NCBI GenBank assembly: GCA_964623085.1
Contig: CAZUTO010000020.1
Span: 1 to 35,615, forward strand
Length of the DNA stretch: 35,615 bases
DNA from: CAZUTO01 sp964623085
GTDB lineage: Bacteria > Pseudomonadota > Gammaproteobacteria > Pseudomonadales > GM7GCV1
Direction: 5' to 3'
The position numbers were made by a program, and so were the translations under genes. Positions 14,033-22,116 of the stretch are shown piece after piece; the stretch's first letter is position 1, and every line of letters begins with the position of its first letter. The notes under the pieces are model-generated. The model saw nothing but the letters and a program-made list of their open reading frames with translations, did no database searches and was not told the origin of the DNA.

Positions 14033-16681
14033 TTATTGGATTCGTGTACTTTCTAATAGTTCCAGTGGTGTTTGGCCAATACCGCCTAGTCCAATCCATT
14101 CAAAACTAAAGAATACACCATTGTCGTGACTGACTGCCCCAGTACCAAAGGGTTCGTTGTCGTCCCTTTCGAGCCATCGTCGCCAGCTAAATGAGGCACT
14201 CCAGCAGCAGTTTTCAAAACTCAAACCTACGAGGCTATTTAGGTTTCGGTTATTACCGAAATCTTGCTGGATAAGAGATACGACGCTCCAGTGGTCTTGC
14301 AGCTCAACAATACCGGTAACACTGGCTTGTTCGACATTATCTTGCACGAGTTCGTCTAGCTGTGAGAATCCATCGCCATCCTGATCGCGAAGAAAGACGA
14401 CGTCAGACTCACGAAAATAGCTAAAGCTTAGCTGTTGGTTTTTAGTGGGGTGCTGATAGGCAAATTGGACTTGCGAGCGTTCTATATCGTCGTTGACGAC
14501 ATCCCATATCAGCTCACTGTTGAAGTTCCAGTTTTCGGCGACGTTTAGATCGAGTGTTGCAATAAGGTCTGATCGATTTTCTACCAGTTCATCGAGAATT
14601 TCTTGGCCAGCAACAGCGGCTGTGAAAAGTGGGTCGTTTTCGTTGAGCACGCTGGGGTCAGTTAAATCCAATAGCACGGCATCACTGGCATGCACCACAC
14701 GATCTTCTAGGAAAAAGGCTTGGGCGATTCGGAATCGACCCAGTTCTCTGCCGGTTTCATTGTTGTAGAGACTAGAACTTAGCCCCAGTGTGATTTGATG
14801 ATTGTCCGATAGGCGGTCACCGCCGACAAAGCTATTTCTTCGAAACAACTGATCGTAACTACTTGTCGCGATGGTTGTGTCGAACAAAGGAATATCACTT
14901 TGATCGCTGGCATCACGGAAGAAGTAGAAAATTTCAGGTTCTAAAGTTTGTATCCACTGTTGGTCGAACAGGTTTGTTTCGCGCTCAAATACGAGGCCAA
15001 AATCAATGCTGGCATTTGGCGCAAGCTCAGATGGGCTGGCAGTATTTTGACCCTGAACCGGAGAATCAAGATTGTAGTAGAGATAGTCTACACCGATGGC
15101 GGGCCTAAATAGGTACCAGTCACTTTCCGATGTCCAGCCGGTACTATGTTCAGCTCGTAGTCGTTGGCCTGTCACCCAAGTGCCGTCAGCTGCTAGCTCG
15201 AACCCTGTGGCGCCGGTTTGATCATCACGCGCATGACCAAATAGGCTGTATTGGTAATCGGCTTGCCACCATAAATCTGGCCCGTAGTTTCCGCGTCCGG
15301 AAATATCAAGTTCGGGAAATCGGCGATATTCATTGCCATTTTCGACAACGAGGCTCTGGAAGTTTTCCGCCAACAAACTAAAGTCCCAATTTCCTTTAGA
15401 GAGGCCGATGGCTCCATATTGTTGGAGGTTTGAAACGCTGGCATCTTCGAGTATCGATGTGCCGAAGTCTTCGAAGTAATCGATATCACTTACACGGCTG
15501 AATTCTACTTCTGTCCAAAAATCATTCACGTAGCCTTGGTGTTTTAGGTCTAACAGCCAGCGCGATTCGCCTTCCAAGAGCCCAGCGCGTTCGTCGCTTT
15601 GGTCTGACGGAAAAAAGCTACCGGTGCTTACGGTATAGGTATTGTTGGTGAGAAATCGATGTTCGGCTTGGAGACCAAAACCACGTTCGGAGATGTATCT
15701 AGGGGTAAATGTTGCGTCTTGGTTTTCTGCAATCGCCCAGTAGATAGGTTGTTTGTAATCGAAGCCATCCTCGGAGGCTAGCTTTATCTGCGGGTAGAGC
15801 AGGCCGGAACGCGGCCGATCATCAATTGGGTAGCTAATATAAGGCGCATAAAAGACCGGTACACCGCCTGTTCGGATCAATACATTGCGCGCCGAAGCCA
15901 GACCTGTTTTTTCATTGATGCGCAGTTCTCCGGCGCTGAGTGTCCATGCACCGTCTCCAGGTTCGCAACTGGTGTAGGTCGCATTTTCGATAACAAATTG
16001 ATCACTGCCTTCTCGCCGTACTTCGGTAGAAGAACCTCTCAATCGAGAGTTATGGAGCAAGTAGTTTGCATTGGTTACCACCAAGCTATTGTCTTCGCCG
16101 TCAACGGCGGCCGAATCGCCAATCACAAGTAATCCAGGTTCTCGAATAGATACATCTCCTTCGAGCCGATACTGAGAGTCTTCCCGATCAACGCTCACTG
16201 TTTCTGCGGATACCTGACGCCAGCCTTGGCTAAACACAACATACCCGCCGAGTGATGCTGCCTGTGTTAAAGCGTCGATTTCGCCGCTACCTGCTTCAGC
16301 TCGCAGCTGCGCGTCTCTTGGGTCGAGGTTGGCCTCTTGGCCTATTCGCTCGGGTTCAATGTATGCGCCTTCACAGCCGCGCGGACAGGCAAGCCTTTGC
16401 TCTTCAGTGAGCTGTGCTTTTGGCACCCAGTCAATGTCTGCCCTCTGCTCTAAGCGGTCTTGAGTCTCATCCCTTGTAGTAGTTATTTCAACTTGTATTG
16501 GAGGCGTGTCGGTAGTCGATGGATTTGCTTCATTGGTGCCGCAAACCCACTCGCCATCGACAAGCTGGCAATCCCATGGTTCTGACGTTACCTGCGCGCG
16601 CAGGCACGCGCTTGCTGATACCAGAATGACAAACATTAGCGCGGCAAGTACTAGAGGGAATCTAGTTTGATTAAACAACAT
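14033..16681 (-). CDS. lptD: LPS-assembly outer-membrane protein LptD
   Basis: An 882-residue beta-barrel that inserts lipopolysaccharide into the outer leaflet with LptE. It has a signal peptide (about 1-30), a DWVPKAQLTEEQ and CEGAYIEP region (84-110) as in Pseudomonas LptD, an LptA-like jelly-roll (about 145-290), and a long barrel. Candidate disulfide cysteines are C99/C103 or C38/C47 near the front, C239 (YTSCEPGDGAW), and the C825-C826 pair (FENCCW), which correspond to the known pairing of one N-terminal plus one middle Cys with the C-terminal CC. A sigma-type promoter is likely in the 121-base divergent gap to amgK; TAGAAT on the minus strand near 16720 is only a possible -10. Confidence 0.97.
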   Translation of the reverse strand: MLFNQTRFPLVLAALMFVILVSASACLRAQVTSEPWDCQLVDGEWVCGTNEANPSTTDTPPIQVEITTTRDETQDRLEQRADIDWVPKAQLTEEQRLACPRGCEGAYIEPERIGQEANLDPRDAQLRAEAGSGEIDALTQAASLGGYVVFSQGWRQVSAETVSVDREDSQYRLEGDVSIREPGLLVIGDSAAVDGEDNSLVVTNANYLLHNSRLRGSSTEVRREGSDQFVIENATYTSCEPGDGAWTLSAGELRINEKTGLASARNVLIRTGGVPVFYAPYISYPIDDRPRSGLLYPQIKLASEDGFDYKQPIYWAIAENQDATFTPRYISERGFGLQAEHRFLTNNTYTVSTGSFFPSDQSDERAGLLEGESRWLLDLKHQGYVNDFWTEVEFSRVSDIDYFEDFGTSILEDASVSNLQQYGAIGLSKGNWDFSLLAENFQSLVVENGNEYRRFPELDISGRGNYGPDLWWQADYQYSLFGHARDDQTGATGFELAADGTWVTGQRLRAEHSTGWTSESDWYLFRPAIGVDYLYYNLDSPVQGQNTASPSELAPNASIDFGLVFERETNLFDQQWIQTLEPEIFYFFRDASDQSDIPLFDTTIATSSYDQLFRRNSFVGGDRLSDNHQITLGLSSSLYNNETGRELGRFRIAQAFFLEDRVVHASDAVLLDLTDPSVLNENDPLFTAAVAGQEILDELVENRSDLIATLDLNVAENWNFNSELIWDVVNDDIERSQVQFAYQHPTKNQQLSFSYFRESDVVFLRDQDGDGFSQLDELVQDNVEQASVTGIVELQDHWSVVSLIQQDFGNNRNLNSLVGLSFENCCWSASFSWRRWLERDDNEPFGTGAVSHDNGVFFSFEWIGLGGIGQTPLELLESTRIQ

Positions 16682-16802
16682 TCAGAACCAGGTTTTTGTT
16701 GTGGGCTACATAAAGAGGTATTCTACCTAAAGTTTACGTCTTTCGTGGAATCCTTTATCGCTGTGTTTAGCAGCAGCTTAGAATAAAAAAGATATCGATC
16801 TG

Positions 16803-17855
16803 ATGAGTTCGTCTGTGCCCACTGAGTTTAAAGAATTTGTGCGCCGCTATTGGCCGTTCTCCGACCAAGAAATGTCGGATGATTGGCACGCGTTATCTGG
16901 CGATGCTGGTTTTCGGCGGTATTTTCGTGCCGGTGGCACAGCGACGGTAATTGCTGCGAATTCACCGCCGACAAAAGAACAAAACCTCGCCTATGTGAAG
17001 ATCAGTAGATTGCTTGCTGAATTAGGCGTGCGTGTGCCAACAATATTCGCTGTCGATTTTGGTCAGGGATATTTTGTTTTAGAGGATTTGGGAGATGGGC
17101 TTCTTCAGGATCAGCTATCGAGAAATGACACCCAAAGTGTTTATACGAAGGCGATGGAGCAATTAGGGCTTATTCAAAGCTGCGCTGCGCAGCCAGATTT
17201 TATTCCCGCGTATGATCGGCAAATGTTAATAGATGAAATGGCGCTATTTGTTACCTGGTTTGCTGAAAAACTTTTAGGTGCAACCATAGATCAACATCGA
17301 AAAGCGCGTATTCAGGATTTGTTTGAATTTCTTGCAGAGCAAGCACTGCAGCAGCCTAAGACGCTAGTTCATAGAGATTTCCATGCGCGTAATTTAATGA
17401 CTTTGCAAAACGGCGAGCTCGCTGTGATTGATTTCCAAGATGCTGTGTGGGGGCCTATTACCTACGATCTCGCCTCGCTGGGCCGAGATTGTTACGTTAG
17501 GTGGTCGCGTGACCGACTTGATACCTTTGTTGAGCAAAGTGCGGATCAGTTACTCAGTGCTGGGCAAATCAATACTGCTCAAAGAGCCGAATTCAGGCAG
17601 TGGTTTGATCTGATGGGGCTGCAGCGCCATATCAAAGTGTTGGGCATCTTTTCTCGGCTTTCCCTGCGAGATGGGAAACATCGATATTTGCGTGATTTGC
17701 CGTTAGTGCTGAGATATACCTTAGAGGTGATGGAGCAATATGACGCATGCAAAGAGATGGCGGATTGGATGACGGATGAACTCATCCCAGTTTGCGTAGA
17801 TCAAGATTGGTACAGCGATTGGCAAACTGCCGGTTCTGAATCTGAGTTGGCTTAA
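16803..17855 (+). CDS. amgK: N-acetylmuramate/N-acetylglucosamine anomeric kinase AmgK
   Basis: A 350-residue kinase of the aminoglycoside phosphotransferase fold. It has HRDFHARN at 190-197 with the catalytic Asp 192, and IDFQDA at 209-214 with the metal-binding Asp. The opening SGDAGFRRYFR and the FVLEDLGDG strand follow the family order. AmgK phosphorylates MurNAc at C1, and MurU then makes UDP-MurNAc, the recycling shunt that avoids de novo synthesis in Pseudomonas. The murU gene follows 15 bases later, and the divergent lptD neighbour is the order known in Pseudomonas. The start ATG is at 16803. Confidence 0.95.
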   Translation: MSSSVPTEFKEFVRRYWPFSDQEMSDDWHALSGDAGFRRYFRAGGTATVIAANSPPTKEQNLAYVKISRLLAELGVRVPTIFAVDFGQGYFVLEDLGDGLLQDQLSRNDTQSVYTKAMEQLGLIQSCAAQPDFIPAYDRQMLIDEMALFVTWFAEKLLGATIDQHRKARIQDLFEFLAEQALQQPKTLVHRDFHARNLMTLQNGELAVIDFQDAVWGPITYDLASLGRDCYVRWSRDRLDTFVEQSADQLLSAGQINTAQRAEFRQWFDLMGLQRHIKVLGIFSRLSLRDGKHRYLRDLPLVLRYTLEVMEQYDACKEMADWMTDELIPVCVDQDWYSDWQTAGSESELA

Positions 17856-17870
17856 TAGGTTTGAGATAGC

Positions 17871-18560
17871 GTGAAGGCAATTATTCTAGCGGCTGGGTAT
17901 GGGAAACGTCTGCGACCACTGACTGAAACCACCCCTAAGCCCCTTATAGAAGTGGGCGGCAAACCACTTATTCAGTATCACCTAGAGAACCTTGCTGACG
18001 CAGGTGTTAAGGATGTGGTGATCAATGTTCATTGGCTCGCAGACAGGTTGATAGACACCTTGGGTGATGGCACCGATTTTGGATTGCAGATTCGTTGGTC
18101 GCGGGAAACCGAGCTTTTGGAGACAGGTGGTGGTATTCGCAATGCGCTGCCAATGCTGGGCAACGCGCCTTTTCTGTTGGTCAACGGTGATGTTTATTTT
18201 GACTATTCATTGCGATCACTCGTGCAGCGATCGCTAGCAGAAAGCTTGGCGCATCTAGTGCTTGTGCCGAATCCTGAACACCATCACAAAGGCGATTTCT
18301 GTGTCGATGATGAACAACGCCTATCGCGCACAGATAGTAACAACGACTATACCTACGCGGGTGCTGCCCTGATTGATCCGAAATTGTTCGATAATTTGCC
18401 GAGCGAGCCGGCGGCATTTCCGCTACTATCGCCTTTGCTTTCTGCACTGCAAAAAGGCTTGCTAACAGGTGAGGTTCATACCGGCCTTTGGGAAGATGTG
18501 GGAACCATAGAACGACTGAATGCGCTGAATCAAACATTACTCAGCCATACCCGAGATTGA
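17871..18560 (+). CDS. murU: N-acetylmuramate-1-phosphate uridylyltransferase MurU
   Basis: A 229-residue nucleotidyltransferase. It starts MKAIILAAGYGKRLRPLTET, the GxGxRLRPLT and TPKPL pyrophosphorylase signature, and includes NGDVYFDYSL as the metal-binding stretch. The length matches MurU. It follows amgK by 15 bases and uses GTG as start. It converts MurNAc-1-phosphate and UTP to UDP-MurNAc. The rpe gene follows its stop by 4 bases, so the three are likely one unit. Confidence 0.95.
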   Translation: MKAIILAAGYGKRLRPLTETTPKPLIEVGGKPLIQYHLENLADAGVKDVVINVHWLADRLIDTLGDGTDFGLQIRWSRETELLETGGGIRNALPMLGNAPFLLVNGDVYFDYSLRSLVQRSLAESLAHLVLVPNPEHHHKGDFCVDDEQRLSRTDSNNDYTYAGAALIDPKLFDNLPSEPAAFPLLSPLLSALQKGLLTGEVHTGLWEDVGTIERLNALNQTLLSHTRD

Positions 18561-18564
18561 AACT

Positions 18565-19227
18565 ATGAACGATTACATCATTGCACCTTCTATACTTTCA
18601 GCGGACTTTGCTCGGTTGGGGGAAGAGGTTGATCAGGTGCTTGCGGATGGTGCTGATTGGGTGCATTTTGATGTGATGGACAATCACTACGTGCCCAACC
18701 TAACTATTGGTCCCATGGTTTGCTCCGCGCTGAGAAAACATGGAGTCACCGCGCCTATTGATGTCCATCTTATGGTTGAGCCGGTTGACGATCTTATTCG
18801 CATGTTTGCGGATGCGGGTGCTAGCTACATAAGCTTTCACCCAGAGGCAAGTCGGCATGTAGATCGCTCATTGCAGCTCATTGAACAGCTTGGTTGTAAA
18901 GCCGGGCTGGTGCTCAATCCAGCTACCCGAATCGATGTAGTTGAACATGTGATAGACAAGCTAGATTTGCTTTTGTTGATGTCGGTCAATCCAGGATTTG
19001 GCGGGCAAGCCTTTATCCCCGAGACGTTAAATAAGCTCAGACTCGCGCGTGAAATGATCGATAGTGCGGGAAAAGAGATTCGACTTGAAGTCGATGGCGG
19101 CGTTAGTTCTGCCAATATTGCGGACATTGCAGCCGCGGGTGCGGACACATTTGTTGCTGGTTCCGCGATCTTTAGCAAAGATAACTATGCCCATGAGATT
19201 AAGGCAATGCGCGAGGCATTGTCTTAA
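18565..19227 (+). CDS. rpe: Ribulose-phosphate 3-epimerase
   Basis: A 220-residue TIM-barrel enzyme that interconverts ribulose 5-phosphate and xylulose 5-phosphate in the pentose phosphate pathway. It shows APSILSADFARLGEE at the start, HFDVMDNHYVPNLTIGP, DVHLMVE, SVNPGFGGQ and VDGGV, which carry the metal-binding and phosphate-binding residues. The length matches the family. It is placed 4 bases after murU, probably the last gene of that unit. Confidence 0.97.
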   Translation: MNDYIIAPSILSADFARLGEEVDQVLADGADWVHFDVMDNHYVPNLTIGPMVCSALRKHGVTAPIDVHLMVEPVDDLIRMFADAGASYISFHPEASRHVDRSLQLIEQLGCKAGLVLNPATRIDVVEHVIDKLDLLLLMSVNPGFGGQAFIPETLNKLRLAREMIDSAGKEIRLEVDGGVSSANIADIAAAGADTFVAGSAIFSKDNYAHEIKAMREALS

Positions 19228-19264
19228 TAGCATAGAGTCAAATAATCTAGATTCGGACTTGCGG

Positions 19265-19483
19265 TTAGACAGTCTTGTCGTCTAGCCAGTCTTCAGGGAT
19301 AGCAACACTTCGTTTGGCTCGTGGAGCCTTGTCGCTATCATTGGTTACTAACCATAAATCGCCGCACGGGCGCAATCTATCGATGTCTTCTGAGCTCACT
19401 TCGCCTCGGAACATATCGTGCAATATTTTTTCTTCCAGCAGTGCTTTGCCGCCTTCAATTACTTTGAGTTCTACCACCAACAC
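19265..19483 (-). CDS. Small hypothetical protein
   Basis: A 72-residue frame, not recognised. It is acidic-basic mixed, with no membrane segment or signal peptide: it begins LVVELKVIEGG and ends AIPEDWLDDKTV. The start is GTG at 19483; a weak AGG lies upstream. It converges with rpe. The opposite strand also has an open frame of similar size here, but its composition (Ser-rich) looks like a shadow of this one. Moderate confidence that it is expressed. Confidence 0.5.
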   Translation of the reverse strand: MLVVELKVIEGGKALLEEKILHDMFRGEVSSEDIDRLRPCGDLWLVTNDSDKAPRAKRSVAIPEDWLDDKTV

Positions 19484-19659
19484 TAAACCTATACTTCAGA
19501 ATTGATCGCTCATGGTAGGGGTGGTTGAGGCTTAATGGGACCGCCGTTTTGACTGTATGCGACTTAGTTCTCACCAAAAAAATTGGCCGCTTTCAGAACC
19601 TAGACAACGGTCACATAAATGCGCCGGCTTGTGCCGTTTGTAGTTGGGTGTCGGTGCGC

Positions 19660-19992
19660 TTAGGTTTGAAACCAAACCTTATTTTCGATGATTTTGAGCT
19701 CGGCAATCTCCAAACTTGCGCCTTTGCATGGTCCTGCGAAGCAGTTTCCTGATCTGATATCAAAAGCTGCCATGTGATTCGCGCATTGAATGAATTCTTT
19801 GTTCGTATCTAAAAATACATCGGGGTTTAAATTCAGTGGCCAGCCCGCATGTGGACATACATTGTAGTAACCGTAAAACTGCCCTTGTTTGTTGATAACA
19901 AAAATTCGGCGCGCATCGTCGATGCGGAACTCCTTTGCAGCCACTTCGTCCAGATCATTGATGTGGCAGAGTTCGATCAATTCTTGCTTCAT
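19660..19992 (-). CDS. Rieske [2Fe-2S] ferredoxin-like protein
   Basis: A 110-residue single-domain Rieske protein. Cys 46 and His 48 (VCPHAG) and Cys 70 and His 73 (CANH) are the four cluster ligands, and CFAGPCKG (84-91) is the following loop. It has no signal peptide or membrane anchor, so it is probably a soluble electron carrier or the ferredoxin of an oxygenase whose other parts are not next to it. The start ATG at 19992 is divergent from cysH, with 107 bases between. The flavin monooxygenase gene at 20909 is a possible but unproven partner. Confidence 0.9.
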   Translation of the reverse strand: MKQELIELCHINDLDEVAAKEFRIDDARRIFVINKQGQFYGYYNVCPHAGWPLNLNPDVFLDTNKEFIQCANHMAAFDIRSGNCFAGPCKGASLEIAELKIIENKVWFQT

Positions 19993-20042
19993 TCAACTAT
20001 GACCTTGGCGTTTTAAACATTTAGAACTAACCATATTAGTTT

Positions 20043-20061
20043 TTATTCTTTTAAAGAATAA
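20043..20061. promoter_or_regulatory. 19-bp palindrome, candidate LysR-type (CysB?) operator
   Basis: TTATTCTTT-T-AAAGAATAA is a perfect dyad with a single central base. It contains ATTC-N7-GAAT, which fits the T-N11-A pattern of LysR-family sites. It lies 12 bases before a TATAGT box and 39 bases before the cysH start. CysB is the known LysR-type activator of cysteine genes, so it is the natural candidate, but the exact site preference in this organism is unknown. Confidence 0.45.
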
Positions 20062-20072
20062 GCTTTTTTGCC

Positions 20073-20078
20073 TATAGT
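20073..20078 (+). promoter_or_regulatory. Candidate -10 box of cysH
   Basis: TATAGT lies about 20 bases before the GTG at 20100. The -35 position falls near 20050-20056 inside the palindrome and is poor, as expected for an activator-dependent promoter. If used, the leader to 20100 would be only about 15 bases, so the GTG at 20127 may be the true start. Confidence 0.4.
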
Positions 20079-20099
20079 ATGCGCCGATTATGAGGGCCT

Positions 20100-20750
20100 G
20101 TGCGCCTGTATAGACTTGGAAACGCTGTGTTAGATCTCGATAAAGCCAATGCAGAACTGAGAATGAAAGATCCAGAGGAGGTTATTCGCTGGGCGCTCGA
20201 TCTTGGTGAGCCTACGATTATGACCACCAGCTTTGGTCCAAATTCCGGCGCTTTGCTGCATATGCTAGCGGCGGTAGACAAGTCTGTTCCTGTTGTTTGG
20301 GCTGATTCAGGCTACAACATGCGCGATACCTATGTGGTTGCTGAGCAGCTTATTAAAACTCTGGAACTGGATGCACGCGTGTATGTTCCAGCGGTAAGCG
20401 CAGAGCGCCTTAACGTCCAGCTTGGCGGTATCCCAACGCTTGATGATCCTGAGAAGCATGCAGAGTTTACGCGTATCGTAAAACTAGAACCTTTTCGGCG
20501 CGCGTTGGATGAGTTGAGCCCGAAAGTATGGATTAGCGGGATTCGTCATGGTGAAACTGAGCTCAGAAAAAATCTGGATATCTTGTCCTATGATAACGAC
20601 GGCATTTTAAAAGTGGCGCCCATCTTTTTTTGGAGCGACGAGCGACTTGATCGTTATATGGAACAATATGAATTGCCATCATGCCGGCACTATTTTGACC
20701 CTACGAAAGTCGAAAGTGGCCGCGAATGTGGGCTTCACACTTCAGCGTAG
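20100..20750 (+). CDS. cysH: Phosphoadenosine phosphosulfate reductase CysH, thiol type
   Basis: A protein of up to 216 residues that reduces PAPS to sulfite using thioredoxin. It has TTSFGPNSGALLH, a PP-loop like the ATP pyrophosphatase fold, then VVWADSGY, WISGIRHGETELR and the catalytic ECGLH at 209-213 near the C-terminus. The CC and CxxC iron-sulfur pairs of bacterial APS reductases are absent, which supports the E. coli-like PAPS type. The start is GTG at 20100, with GAGGG almost touching it; GTG at 20127 with GGA seven bases upstream is at least as good and would drop nine residues. It is divergent from the Rieske gene. Confidence 0.9.
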   Translation: MRLYRLGNAVLDLDKANAELRMKDPEEVIRWALDLGEPTIMTTSFGPNSGALLHMLAAVDKSVPVVWADSGYNMRDTYVVAEQLIKTLELDARVYVPAVSAERLNVQLGGIPTLDDPEKHAEFTRIVKLEPFRRALDELSPKVWISGIRHGETELRKNLDILSYDNDGILKVAPIFFWSDERLDRYMEQYELPSCRHYFDPTKVESGRECGLHTSA

Positions 20751-20786
20751 CTCTTTTTAGCCGTCCTTTTTAGTAGTGTTCATGAT

Positions 20787-20808
20787 GGTGCTATTGATTG
20801 ATAGCACC
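20787..20808 (+). terminator. Hairpin after cysH
   Basis: GGTGCTAT (20787-20794) and ATAGCACC (20801-20808) form a perfect 8-bp stem with loop TGATTG, 37 bases after the cysH stop. There is no T run after it, so it may be a Rho-assisted or mRNA-end structure rather than an intrinsic terminator. Confidence 0.4.
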
Positions 20809-20908
20809 GCTGCACACATATCTATTCGAACGATAGTCTCTTATGGTGTTCATCATTGAGGCAAGTAGCAAATAACGTTTATGCTTTTACGCAAGCAGTT
20901 CTAAAAGG

Positions 20909-22111
20909 GTGTCAGGCCTGATTAATCTCGATTCAAAAATCGCCATCATCGGTGCGGGTATAGGCGGACTCACCTTGGCGCTGGCTCTGGCCAAGAATGG
21001 TGCGCGCGATGTGCATCTGTATGAGCGACGTGCCGATGCCCAAGAGTTAGGGGCGGGCATACAGATTGGACCAAATGCCGTGCGGTTACTTGAGCATTTG
21101 GGCTTGGCAGAAGGTCTACGAGCCATATCTGTGACATCGCCAACGGGATCTATGTTCGAAGGTAAGACCCACTCAAAACTCACCGAACTGCCCATGGATG
21201 TGCATGCGATGCAGCACTATGGCGCGCATAGCTATCAGGTATTGCGAGCTGATCTGCATCGGCTTTTACTCGATGCCACCAGTGATGCTTTTGGGCAAAA
21301 CCCGGTGCAGTTTAGCAAGGAGTTAGTGGGGTTATCGCATGGGCAGCAGCCAAATATCGCCTTTGCCGATGGAACCGAAGAAGCGGTGGATCTGGTTGTG
21401 GGCGCCGATGGCGTTGAATCTAACGTCCGCTCCTCGCTCTTTGAGCATAGCGCAACGACCTATAGCGGTTACTACGCATGGCGTGGTCTGCTCAAGACCG
21501 ATCTGTCTTCCAGCTATAAAACAGTTGATCGACTCAACGTCTGGGTCGATGCAGGACGACATTTGATTGCTTATCCAGTAGGTGTGGACGGCAAATGGAT
21601 AAACCTTGTGGGTGTGAGTGAATCCCCCGATTGGCATCCTGAAAACGCTGTCGAAGAGCGACCAGTATCTGAATGGTTAGAAGACTATAGCGGCTGGAAC
21701 CCTCAAGCGCTGGGATTAATCGAAGGGTTGGAGCGTTGCCAGAAATGGTCGTTACGAACCATGCCCGTAATGAATCGTTGGCACCTCGGCTCAGTTGGAT
21801 TGCTGGGCGACGCTGCGCATCCAATGTTGCCCTCGCTGGCGCAAGGCGCGGCCCAGGCCATTGAAGATGCGGTCTGTTTAGCTGGTCTGATTAGTGCTGG
21901 TGAGTTATCTGTTGATGCCTTGTTTTCAACTTATTACGACCGACGCAATGTCCGCGTGGCTAGAGTTCAAGCTGCTTCGCACTGGAACCTTAAGTTCTTT
22001 CATCGCCCTCACACTATGATGGCAAAGCTACAAAATATTGGGATGAAAGCGACGGGGGGGTTGGCCTCGCGGATAATCGCGAAAAAGTACCGTTGGCTCT
22101 ACGGTGACTAG
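20909..22111 (+). CDS. FAD-dependent aromatic monooxygenase (salicylate / 3-hydroxybenzoate hydroxylase-like)
   Basis: A 400-residue flavoprotein. It shows IIGAGIGGLTLA (GxGxxG at 15-20) for FAD binding, GADGVESNVR (165-174, the DG motif), and GDAAHPMLPSLAQG (300-313). The arrangement is that of class A hydroxylases such as salicylate 1-hydroxylase and 3-hydroxybenzoate 6-hydroxylase, which use NAD(P)H and oxygen. LGAGIQIGPNA is typical of this subgroup. The true substrate cannot be read from the sequence, and no ring-cleavage gene is near. The start is GTG at 20909 with an AAAAGG site close to it. It converges with the GGDEF-EAL gene, with 5 bases between the ends. Confidence 0.88.
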   Translation: MSGLINLDSKIAIIGAGIGGLTLALALAKNGARDVHLYERRADAQELGAGIQIGPNAVRLLEHLGLAEGLRAISVTSPTGSMFEGKTHSKLTELPMDVHAMQHYGAHSYQVLRADLHRLLLDATSDAFGQNPVQFSKELVGLSHGQQPNIAFADGTEEAVDLVVGADGVESNVRSSLFEHSATTYSGYYAWRGLLKTDLSSSYKTVDRLNVWVDAGRHLIAYPVGVDGKWINLVGVSESPDWHPENAVEERPVSEWLEDYSGWNPQALGLIEGLERCQKWSLRTMPVMNRWHLGSVGLLGDAAHPMLPSLAQGAAQAIEDAVCLAGLISAGELSVDALFSTYYDRRNVRVARVQAASHWNLKFFHRPHTMMAKLQNIGMKATGGLASRIIAKKYRWLYGD

Positions 22112-22116
22112 GTGAG

